Source: Auanema rhodensis (lineage: Eukaryota > Nematoda > Chromadorea > Rhabditida > Rhabditidae). From it: 64,000 nucleotides of DNA. Under the pieces are notes generated by a model. That model was not told the origin of the DNA. It worked only from the letters and a program-made list of their open reading frames with translations, and did no database searches. Where the stretch lies: positions 8,990,001 through 9,054,000 of the forward strand of contig OZ059895.1 in the NCBI GenBank assembly GCA_964057225.1, given 5' to 3'. Shown one piece after another: positions 52,724-64,000 of the stretch. The stretch's first letter is position 1; every line of letters begins with the position of its first letter. The position numbers and the translations under genes were made by a program.

Positions 52724-53105
52724 TCTTCAACGAAATATAAATAATTTACTACTTCCTGAACTTATCAAGCCCCTAATTACAATAAGCATTTGATTAAAAT
52801 TAAAAATAATAAGGATAAACATGTGTCACTCTTGTGCTCTGTTTGAATTGAGAATCAATGGGTGTACTATTTCTGTGCGGGACCAATAATGACTACGAGG
52901 GAACGTTATGAGGTCAATCCTCGTGATGTTGCACGAGTAGTATCAGCTTAATGTAATTACCATATAGATATAACCATCAACTTTTAATCGTAATAGAACT
53001 AAAAGATGAACTTTATTACTTGAAATATATTTTGACAGCATTTGAAGTAACTCTCTTGGAACTCTTTTATTTATTTTTAATTTTCTAAAATCTTGTCCGT
53101 TTTAG
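52724..53105. promoter_or_regulatory. Divergent promoter region, dli-1 / hsb-1
   Basis: 382 bp between divergent starts, AT-rich. The hsb-1 ATG follows cgttttag directly, a strong candidate for a trans-splice acceptor. No other motif stands out. Confidence 0.45.
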
Positions 53106-53408
53106 ATGTCTTCTGGTGAAATCACTGCTCCTGAATCTGCTGTATTGCAAGAACCTGCTGGTGCTAATGAATTATCTGTTTTGGTAAGAAAAATAGCTGT
53201 TTATCGATAAATAAAACTATATTTTTTTAAAAATTAAGTAAACTATGGTTTTCAGATACAAGGTGTTCTTAGTCAAACTCAGGAACGCTTTCAAAATCTA
53301 TCTGATCAAATTATTCGAAGAATAGACGAAATGACTAAAAGAATTGATGCCTTGGAGAAGAATATCACTGAACTTATGAACGAAAATATTGAACAAAACC
53401 AGCCATAA
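53106..53408 (+). CDS. hsb-1: Heat shock factor binding protein 1 (HSBP1)
   Basis: Small coiled-coil protein of about 76 residues that binds the trimerisation domain of HSF1 and dampens the heat-shock response. Exon 1 (53106-53183) encodes MSSGEITAPESAVLQEPAGA; exon 2 (53256-53408) encodes VLSQTQERFQNLSDQIIRRI, then DEMTKRIDALEKNITELM, the heptad region shared by HSBP1 proteins. Length matches the family (human 76). Its stop lies 199 bp before the next gene on the same strand. Confidence 0.95.
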
Positions 53409-53607
53409 TTATCGTATGCTTGCATTTTAATGTTCTTGCTATTAATGTATGTATTGAGTTTCATTTCCTTGTTGTATTTATTATTTTCGTAATGAAAATG
53501 CTTAATTACAAGTATTAGTTTCAAATTACAGAAAACATTGAATTACTGTCATGTAAATGTATTTGTTCAGTTCCACCCATTATGTCTTTAAGTAAAGTAG
53601 ATTTAGG

Positions 53608-55147
53608 ATGGGAGCTGAATCATCTAAGAATGTTAAACAGCCAAATTTCAATAACATTGACACCGTTTTTCTAACCAAATTACAGACGAATCTGTTATCA
53701 AAAGGAGAAACGCAAGAGTTCAAAACAAAGGAGAGTGCAATGGTAACTGAAAGGACTGTTCCCATGCTCATGTTCTACTTTAGAAAGCTTTTCCTTCAAC
53801 CTCTATCGCAGCGTGGTCTCTTTGCTTTGACAAGCTTCAAGAAAAAGGTGTATTGAAAATAAAGAAATTACTGGAAACCTTGGATAAGCTAATCGGAGAT
53901 ACAAGCGACCAATCTGATATTTTACTCACCCTCTATGAAACTCCTTTAACTGTTGGAACTTTTTAGTTTATTATATTTGTATGTTTATGCTGTTCTAGGC
54001 TGTGAAAGAAGTTTCCAAAATATTCGCAAGAGAAAAGAAATTGAGTGTTGATGAGGAAGCTATATTCATTGGTTATTTAATTCAAAATCTAACGCAAGAG
54101 CATTCCCAATTTCACAAGTGGATGCAAAGCAAGTAATGATTTCATTTAAATAGTTATATACCTTTGATTTAAATAGTTCTATATTTCCACAAATCGTATT
54201 GAGTGTTTTCGAACCTTTTGTTGGGAAAGTAGGACCTCCTCTTACACCAAAGTTATCTACAAAGAGTTGCATTTTGAATGCACCGGGTGCTCTTATAGTT
54301 CTGAACTCTCATTTACCAATGGAACGAAGAAAAAATTGGACTTTATTGTTCAATAGGTATTTTATACTCTTTATGTGTAATTCTAGTTATCCCTTACAGT
54401 TCCATTCATGGATGTAGTTTCTCACAGCTATACAACAGAGTTAATGGTGAAGGACCTTGTTTGATCGTTGTAGAATCTACTATTGGTTCTGTATTTGGCT
54501 GTTTCGCTAGCGAAGGTTTTTAAATATAAGAATTAGATTTCATTTAATCGTTTGTAGGACTTGTATCTGGGCCACAATATAGAGGCGATGAACGCTGTTT
54601 CCTTTTTGAAATTAAACCTCAACTTCGAATTCATATGGCTACTGGCCGATCCGTAAACTATGGTTACCTTAATGCTCAACAGAGCACACTACCTAATGGA
54701 CTAGTAATTAAATATAATTTGGGTGAAGTTTCTGATTATATTGCAGGGAATGGGTGGTTATGAAGAATCGTGGCCTTTTTTCATACATGAAGAATTTGGT
54801 AAAGGGCAATGCATAGCGAACATGACATCGTTCGAAAAATGTCAAATCGCCGGAGCAACAAACTTCGAAATAAAGTTAGATCAGATGATATTGATTCCAA
54901 ATTCTACTACTTTTTTAAAGGAATGTTGAAGCATGGAGAGTCGGTGAGAAGCCAAAATTAACCGAAGAAGAAGAAGAACATATCAGAAAAGAGAAATCAA
55001 TTATCGATAAGGTATAATGGTGCCGAAATTGAATTATATTAGAAATTCTAGGATCCGGAAGCCAAGGCGCTTCTAGAAATGAGCGGGCGGAAGATGCATT
55101 CAGAGGCTTATAGAGACGCTGAGCCTATCTTAGACGAAGAAGAATAA
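53608..55147 (+). CDS. MEAK7 / TLDC1-like TLDc-domain protein
   Basis: Starts MGAESSKNV, a good N-myristoylation signal (Gly2, Ser6) like human MEAK7 (mTOR-associated, lysosomal). A 41-nt intron (53743-53783) must be removed; reading through it looks like a frameshift. After it: AAWSLCFDKLQEKGVLKIKK, an EF-hand-like helical region, then the TLDc domain: PGALIVLNSHLPMERRKNWT, LLFNSSIHGCSFSQLYNRV, GPCLIVVESTIGSVFGCFAS, RCFLFEIKPQLRIHMATG, NGLGMGGYEESWPFFIHEEF. The tail KSIIDKDPEAKALLEMSGR is shared with MEAK7. Roughly 430 residues. ATG follows an acceptor (gatttag) by one base, so trans-splicing is likely; it may be the second gene of an operon with hsb-1. Confidence 0.88.
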
Positions 55148-55262
55148 AATAAATATATATAGTGATACTAGTGTACATTCCATACTTAAATCTAGTCATT
55201 GAAATATGAAATAAAGTTTACTATGTTACTGAACAGTTCGCATAAAACTATTATCCTATTCT

Positions 55263-56276
55263 TTACTTGGACTCAGTAGATTTTCCGATATCGACCTTCT
55301 TGTATCCACTTGTAATAGAAGCATTGCGGAAAGCTGGGAAAGTTTCCCATGGAGTTTCCAAATCGAATTTGCGGAATTCTTGGGCGAGCTCACTTGGTTC
55401 GTAGACAACACGTTTCAACTCAGGATCATATCTAACCTGTAATAGCTCACTTAGTCAATTCAAAAATATGCATAACAATCGTACCTCATTATATCCAGAA
55501 AGAGGGAAATCTTTTCTGAAGGGATGTCCTTCAAATCCATAGTCAGTAAGAATACGACGAAGATCAGGATGATTATTGAACCAAACACCGTACATATCAT
55601 AAACCTCGCGCTCAAACCTTAATTAAAATAGAAAAATCCCAAATTCAAAATAAAAGTTACCAATCGGCACCCTTGAAAATAGGAGTGGCAGATTCGAGAG
55701 CAGCAATTTCATCGGTATAAGTACGAACACGGCAGCGAGCATTAAAACGAGGAGAATATAAAGAGTAAACGACCTGAAAATCTCAGTAAATTTTCAAAAA
55801 CAGAAAAAGCAATTTAACCTCAAATCTATTTTGGCGTGTTGGAACATCAACACCACATATGAAAGTGAGATTGGTGAATTGAGCTGAGTGATTTCCCTTC
55901 AAGAATGAGAGAACTGGAATAACACCCGTTGGGTGAATAAGAATTTCAAGCTCATCTCCAGCAGCAAACTGCAACACTCATATTAAACTAGTTTATTTTT
56001 TTTCTGGCATACTTGGACTTGTTGAACAAACTTTGGCATGCATTCAGCTGCGTAACGGCCAAAATGAGCAAGACGATCACGTTTCTGCTCATCAATTTTC
56101 CAAATAGTTGCTAAAATTGAAATATGGCATTGGAATAAGTAATAAATTCTACGTTTCTTTGACTTCTGCTCTTCCTTACTATTCTGAGCTTGAGAAAGAG
56201 GGGCAGACACGGATAAGCAAGCTGTTCTCACGTGTTGCACGCTTCGAATTGCACCTCTCAAGGCCACAGGCAGCAT
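55263..56276 (-). CDS. nuo-2: NADH dehydrogenase iron-sulfur protein 3 (complex I 30-kDa subunit, NDUFS3)
   Basis: Core subunit of the peripheral arm of mitochondrial complex I near the quinone site. A presequence-like N-terminus ([20 protein letters not shown]) is followed by [40 protein letters not shown], the diagnostic [23 protein letters not shown]... (ERE-x-YD-x-(Y/F)G) and [39 protein letters not shown]. The end is DIGKSTESK. The ATG at 56276 follows tttgcatag directly and the upstream KH gene stops only 129 bp away on the same strand, as in nematode operons. Convergent with the MEAK7-like gene (115 bp). Confidence 0.96.
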
Positions 56277-56405
56277 CTATGCAAATTACCAATAAAATAA
56301 ATTCCAGTTAGAAAAATAAGTATGTAACGGTAAGTATACCTAAGCACGTAAAAGTAATCAGAGTTAAAAAAAACTTTGTTATAAGAACAACTTAAGACAA
56401 AAAGA

Positions 56406-57069
56406 CTAAGATATAACAATATCGCCACTAATAATTTTTTTTGTTAAATCATTAACATAACTTTCCGTTGAACTGAATTGAATATTATTGAACTTAAACA
56501 GTTTCTTTTCAATAACACAAATAGCATCGAGAATAGCTTCATAAGATCCTAGAAATTTAAAATTTTACAAATGTATCAATAATCATTTTACCTGTAATTT
56601 CAAGAAAACTATGTGATCTGTCCTTTTCTGTAACAATAATCTTAGTGTTCGTTGACATCATCATTTCTTTAATCGATCGACCGCCAACTCCTTGAAATTT
56701 GGATATGATAGAAATAAAGAATAAAAAAAACCTATTATGAACCCTATTACTTCGCAAGGCACTTCGAGGGCAAACATTAAACTGCTCATCTCAATAGAGA
56801 CTATCATTTCATATATAGCAACCACAGCATTGTCCACTTCAAATTCAGAACCTTTTATTTTTATCTGAGGATCATGGTCTTCATTATAAAATATTATAGC
56901 ACGAACCTATAAATTTAAAAAACTTTGTAAAAGGAAGTATTAATATTACTTTGCAAGCTTTTTCAAAATTGTTTAAGACTACACCCTTTGTTCCGATAAT
57001 TCTTCCAATTGTTTTTGGTTGAACAATACCGGCTAATGAAACAATCTTTTCTACGGTTTCTGGGTGCAT
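56406..57069 (-). CDS. Two-KH-domain RNA-binding protein
   Basis: About 175 residues with two KH domains. The first contains TIGRIIGTKGVVLNNFEKAC (GxxG loop GTKG), the second EVIGFIIGVGGRSIKEM (GVGG) and TNTKIIVTEKD. Both loops needed for RNA contact are intact. Starts MHPETVEKIVSLAGIV, ends SGDIVIS. Small size and two divergent KH folds do not let me assign a family (PCBP-like, FUBP-like and nematode-specific groups are all possible). Likely first gene of a two-gene operon with nuo-2. Confidence 0.75.
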
Positions 57070-58852
57070 TTGAATAATAAAAAGAAGTAAGAAAATTTAA
57101 TTTTTATATTCATAACAGCAAACAAGAAAATAAAATCCCAGCTAGACCTCTGAAATGTGTCCTGCAGCGTTAACCCGCCCTTTAATTTTCGGTATACATA
57201 AGATACCAGTCATTGAGAACTAATTCCCGCCGGTTGTTGAGAGAACTTTGTTGATGCTATACATTTGTATACGGGCTTGAAGCCTATTTATCTACACTAT
57301 CTGTTTTTTAGTGTGATGTCTATCTTTTCTATTTTTCATGTTTTAAATTAACAGTTCATTTAAGAATGATAATATTTTATAGTCAATGAGGTTATGGTTT
57401 GGTGACATTTGTATTACATTTAAATACACTAAATTATTGATAGTGTCTCTTACATTCTGAATCCCTTTGCAAGCGAAAGTCGTTGTATAGTTCCTCAGTG
57501 TCTTAAAGTGGTAACTATACCCCTTCTACGGTTTTTTGAACATTTGAAAGACATTTATGGGTTTTTTTCATTTTTGAAGGTTGGGAAAATGATGTATACT
57601 AAAAAGGTTTGTCTAGCTGGAATCCACATCATTAAGATGTCACGCCATAAAATGCTGCTCTGCTGCTTATAGCACTATCATTTGAGTATTTGATGTCTCT
57701 CTGTGTCTTCGTATAGACTATCGGGTTAGATTACTCAGCTCTGAGTAGCTAAAGTCATTTCCACTTATTGACCCTTCTCTTCATTTAGTTAGTACTCTAC
57801 ATAACATCAAAAAAGGTATCAAGCTGTCTCATTGATTCTAGCCCCTTTGTGCTTTATATTGTATATTTAAAACATTGTCATGTTATAAACAAAGATGAAG
57901 CTAATTTTAGCACTTTTCCTTTCAGCAAAAGGAAAATGCGGGTTTAATACTATGTCGTTTTCTTCGGGGGCTTTTTATATGATTTGCCTTAGTGTGTGAC
58001 GCATGCAACTCAGCAGACTTTTCATCCAGCACAGCTTATTTCATGTCTCTCACTTCCCGTTTCTTGCTATTTCTATTCATGCGTCCTCACCACTCCTGTC
58101 TCTCACCAAAACATCATATTTTGGGTTCAGAATAGGAAGAGTGTAAACAAGTCAAAACAAACCTCTTACGATGAATTAGAATAGAAGATAAGGCTGTGTA
58201 TCCGTCTTTCACTAGCGTCATTAACTAAGGACATTGGATTTCGATTACATTTTCTTTTCTGTTGACTCGAAGCTCGAACGGAAACTTATGTTCGAACCCC
58301 GAAATGATCAGGCATATGTGTAGTTGATATAATTTCTGAATATCTTAATATCAATATTTTAATATATAACACAATGTAATCGTGGAATTAAATATCCCTC
58401 AACTTGAGAAGTTTAAGGATGTTTTTCATCAGAAGCCCTATAGGTTTTGAGTCAGATAAGAAAATCAATATTCTCTGCTCACTCACGTTTTCACATTTTC
58501 AGTATTTAGTCTAGACTCGACAAAGCTCCCTTTCCTTAATTAGGCACAGATGCACCACCAGATTTTAGCATTCAGAGTAGTGTTTTAAATTATTTTTATA
58601 CATATACAGTATTAAAATGTTGGCATATTTTTTCAACAGTACCGATATATCTGATCCCCTGACTCTTCCTTTTTTTAAATTTATCAATTTTCTAACTAAT
58701 GTATTGCGATTGATTAATTCCATGGGCTTAACTTTCTTATTAATAAATGAAAATTAATACAACCAGAATCTATTTATCCGTATATCACACGATGTTAGAA
58801 ACCCGAGAGAAAATTGAGCTATTGTGCTACTGGCATAAAAGAGGTGCTCGCA
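57070..58852. other. Intergenic region between KH gene and MPC2
   Basis: 1.8 kb without a supported gene. A TTCCCGCC E2F-type core lies at 57224-57231, 155 bp before the KH start. The rest is T-rich 3' region and spacer; the open frame at 57996-58184 lacks support. No tRNA fold was found, although GTTCGAA occurs at about 58290. Confidence 0.5.
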
Positions 58853-59309
58853 TTATGATTCATCTTCCTTTTCCTTCCAATCAGGGGTAGTATATCTAAA
58901 TAAAACATTTTCTTCTTTTTCATATGTTAACACACCTGTAATGAGAAATTCTCACAATTTGAGCAAATCCAGTTAGGAACACGAAGAAGTTAACGCTAGC
59001 TAAATAGTGATTAACAGGTCGAATCACAAAACAGTATCTGGTCCAAATAGCCCCAGTGGCGCACAGCGCACTATTCTAAAAATAAATATAGAAGAAATAT
59101 GATATAAACATAGCGAATATATTAAAATTTGAACAGAAAGTGAATTGCTTTGAAAGTACTCATGAAACACCCTTCACAATGTATGACTAAAAGCTCATAT
59201 GAAACATAGTATTTCCGAGCTAAGGAAACATCAATCTCACCAGAAGCTCGTACATAGTAGTTTTAACAAAAGATTATTTAAGAACCTGCATGAATATATA
59301 CATACACAT

Positions 59310-59347
<38 letters not shown>

Positions 59348-59827
59348 TAGAGAGATAGACAGAGGGAGAAAGAGAGAAAATACAAGAGTTCAGAGTACTG
59401 CTGTTTTATATAATACTTTGAATTGAACTCTAATGAATATTAAAGAAAGGATTGACACAAAAGCCTCCGCTTTCCAGAATATTATACCCGGAGGGTAAAA
59501 TTTTCTTTATAATCCATTATAAAGGGTAATAAAAATAAATTAAATGTGAATTATTTTTTATGGCTACCATACAAATAAAAATTATTTAGTTTCCAGAAGA
59601 AAAAACATTCCACAACTTACTTGATAAATACTCAGCTTGTCGGCTGGTCTAGCGAGATCAGCAAGTCCAGCAAAAATAAGAGACCATTTAATTGTGGGAG
59701 CCCAGAAAAAAACAGTTTTAGGTCCAGCTGGGTGGTTCCATGCTGGTTTAGCAAAAGCTGGCAGTAGTGGTAATACAACTTTATCACCAAGTGAGCACAA
59801 AGCACGATAGAGTGATTTATGGGGCAT
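58853..59827 (-). CDS. mpc-2: Mitochondrial pyruvate carrier 2
   Basis: Inner-membrane protein that with MPC1 imports pyruvate into mitochondria. Exon 1 (59621-59827) encodes MPHKSLYRALCSLGDK, then NHPAGPKTVFFWAPTIKWSL and GLADLARPADKLS, the MPC2 signature. After a 545-nt intron, exon 2 gives CATGAIWTRYCFVIRPVNHY and LASVNFFVFLTGFAQIVRI. The last exon adds YTTPDWKEKEDES. Three hydrophobic segments as in the family; length about 128, normal. The ATG follows atttccag directly, a likely spliced-leader acceptor. Confidence 0.95.
59296..59346. repeat. (CA)n(TA)n microsatellite in the mpc-2 intron
   Basis: About 50 bp of CA dinucleotides passing into TA dinucleotides, followed by a GA-rich run to about 59390. 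It lies inside the 545-nt intron of mpc-2 and probably accounts for part of its length. Confidence 0.85.
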
Positions 59828-60675
59828 CTGGAAATATAGCAAATTGTAGCAATAAGAATTAAATTGGTTTCTGATGGAAAAAGTAACATTTTAAAGTTTG
59901 CTATTATACATGAATAGAATTCATTCGAATTGCAGGATTTCTGTTTGTACAAAATGAGAAAAAAAAACAAGGAAAAGCCTAATAGTTATCCAAGGCATGA
60001 TATGTAAAAAAAACACCAAGGTTGACAGAAAAACAAAAAATAGCTATGGAATCAAAATAAAAGGAATGTAAACCAGCAATATAAATGTTCCAAAGAATAT
60101 ATAGTATATATAGAACCTTTATTTGCATAAAATAGATGAACCACAAAAAATTTAGCTTCACGAAATCCCCTGCTCTACTATTAGATCAATTAACCCTGCT
60201 TGGCAGGCTGGGCAATCGATGCGGACTAACGTATTCAGAGTCATTTCAACTCATCATGCACAGCTGCAAATAAGGTCCAAATGCAATCTTCATCTGTGGG
60301 AATCTGATAGAAAGTAAAAAAAAAGAACATTAGTCAATATTAACAAAAAGAGAAAAGAAGTTAATTATAAAGAAAGATGTCGATCACAGAAAAGCAGAGA
60401 AAAATTAATCAGAGGAAGAATAGTAAAGAGATGGAGGACACGAGTAAAATGATAAGTTGTAGACGGAGAGAATAGAACGCATATACATGTCTTTTCAAGA
60501 AAAAGCAGAAGATAAGAACAGATAGGTATCAGCAATTACACTAATGTACAACAAACCATTCACACACACTCACACAACCGAGAAGGACGGGCATTGCTAC
60601 ATCGACAAGAACAGACTAGAGGGTCGTGGGAAGAACAAGATTTGATCAGAACATCGAACGGATGCATCCAGGAGA
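59828..60675. other. Spacer between RAB-2 and MPC2
   Basis: About 850 bp, mostly purine-rich on the plus strand. An exon-like block at 60241-60303 (minus strand) is the only coding-like signal; the rest is probably the RAB-2 3' UTR. Confidence 0.45.
60241..60303 (-). other. Exon-like 20-codon block downstream of RAB-2
   Basis: On the minus strand a long T-rich tract ends in ctatcag and is followed by an open block IPTDEDCIWTLFAAVHDELK and TGA. It is in phase 0. The RAB-2 exon ending FDINNE also ends in phase 0 with a gtaag donor, so an alternative RAB-2 tail without the prenylated cysteines is formally possible. It could also be a chance frame. Confidence 0.25.
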
Positions 60676-63262
<2,587 letters not shown>

Positions 63263-64000
63263 ATGATTATCAAGAAAAGCTTCAACGAGTCAGAAGAAAT
63301 CGTAGTATCCAAAAAAGAAGTTAGTGTCTCAAAAGTTATATTTCATGTTTATTTCACATTTGATGATTCTTAATATTCCTTTAATAACTTTTAATAAAAA
63401 TTTTCTTTTTCAGAAATATAAGAGATTTTTTATATTTCGGACTTTGTTTTATAATATCATATGTTTTCCAGTTGAGACGATTTGTCCTTGATTGCTTGCG
63501 AAAAGTAAAATGTTCCGATGATCATGCTCAGCAATTAGCAGATATTCTTATTTGTTCTGATTACAGGTTTGCTTCTTTTCATTTCTCTCATTCAACATTT
63601 AAATAGGGGCCATTATTCCCACGGTTTGAATAGACTTCATATATATGTTCGGGATTTGGCAGAGAGATCAACTGATCCAGAAGGTAGATAAATCATAAAT
63701 TATATTTTTGAGCTATAACATACAGCATGAACTAATGATTCGTAGTCTAGAAACTGTTTGATTTTTCAGGTGAACCTCAAATAATAAAAGAAAAATCGTC
63801 CACTGCTTGGGTGGATGGTAAAAATCTTCTAGGACCGGTAGTGGGAAATTATTGCATTCGTCTTGCTGTACAAAAGGTTACTAAGTTCATTTTCATTCTT
63901 AATTGAGACATCTTTAGGCTCGAGAACATGGGATTGGATGGGTTGTTGCTCGTAATTCGAATCATTTTGGTATTGCTGGATGGTATGCCGAATACGCCAT
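63263..64000 (+). CDS. Ldh_2-family malate/L-lactate dehydrogenase (3' end outside window)
   Basis: NAD(P)-dependent 2-hydroxyacid dehydrogenase of the MDH/LDH type 2 family (COG2055), unrelated to classical LDH. Exon 1: MIIKKSFNESEEIVVSKKE. Exon 2 follows after a ~150-nt intron: LRRFVLDCLRKVKCSDDHAQ, LADILICSDYRGHYSHGLNR (with the His of the SHG motif), then STAWVDGKNLLGPVVGNYC and GWVVARNSNHFGIAGWYAEY (the NSNHFG signature). The gene runs off the window in the fourth or fifth exon. Nematode copies are well known. Confidence 0.92.

Noticed and set aside
53608-53856. Apparent frame change in the MEAK7-like first exon
   Set aside because: Explained by a 41-nt intron at 53743-53783 with a good acceptor.
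58282-58310. GTTCGAA motif that could be a tRNA B box
   Set aside because: No matching A box or cloverleaf on either strand.

Overview
This is nuclear DNA from a nematode. It is AT-rich (by eye roughly one third G+C), gene-dense and eukaryotic. Genes are split by very small introns, mostly 40-70 nt, with the short T-rich acceptor (ttttcag or tttag) typical of nematodes. Many start codons sit directly behind such an acceptor, as expected where mRNAs receive a trans-spliced leader. Several families are typical of nematodes: a TTBK-like kinase, a DUF19-like cysteine-rich domain, a degenerate ferrochelatase-like protein, a Ldh_2 malate/lactate dehydrogenase and a lustrin/Kunitz matrix protein. 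I cannot name the species. All coordinates and splice sites come from reading the sequence and from family knowledge; no database search was run.

Layout. 1-6518 (+): 3' part of a Caspr/neurexin-IV-like adhesion receptor. 6628-20990 (-): six genes, in transcription order NMNAT, PHACTR (possibly an operon with NMNAT), CSK tyrosine kinase, an inactive MTMR10-type myotubularin, a B-type cyclin and NAA38. 21416-32409 (+): RAB-5, a UBE2E-like E2, a secreted LDL-receptor-like protein, a pepsin-type aspartic protease and a TTBK-like kinase. 33540-45605 (-): a Kunitz/lustrin multidomain protein, the NRBP pseudokinase and a ferrochelatase-like protein. 46440-50646 (+): CARMIL. 50937-52723 (-): dynein light intermediate chain. 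53106-55147 (+): HSB-1 and a MEAK7-like TLDc protein. 55263-57069 (-): NDUFS3 and a two-KH RNA-binding protein, probably one operon. 58853-61587 (-): mitochondrial pyruvate carrier 2 and RAB-2. 63263-64000 (+): start of a Ldh_2 dehydrogenase.

How the genes fit together. Most are conserved housekeeping or signalling genes rather than one pathway. Shared themes are actin and cortex control (PHACTR, CARMIL, CSK), endosome and Golgi traffic (RAB-5, RAB-2, dynein LIC, MTMR10-like) and mitochondrial metabolism (NDUFS3, MPC2, NMNAT as NAD supply, Ldh_2). Three proteins keep an enzyme fold but have lost catalytic residues: the MTMR10-like phosphatase, NRBP and the ferrochelatase-like protein. The last has lost the catalytic His and Glu regions but keeps a C-x2-C-x4-C motif like the [2Fe-2S] ligands of animal ferrochelatase. 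It is the most interesting gene here. No CRISPR array, rRNA, convincing tRNA or intact transposon was seen.
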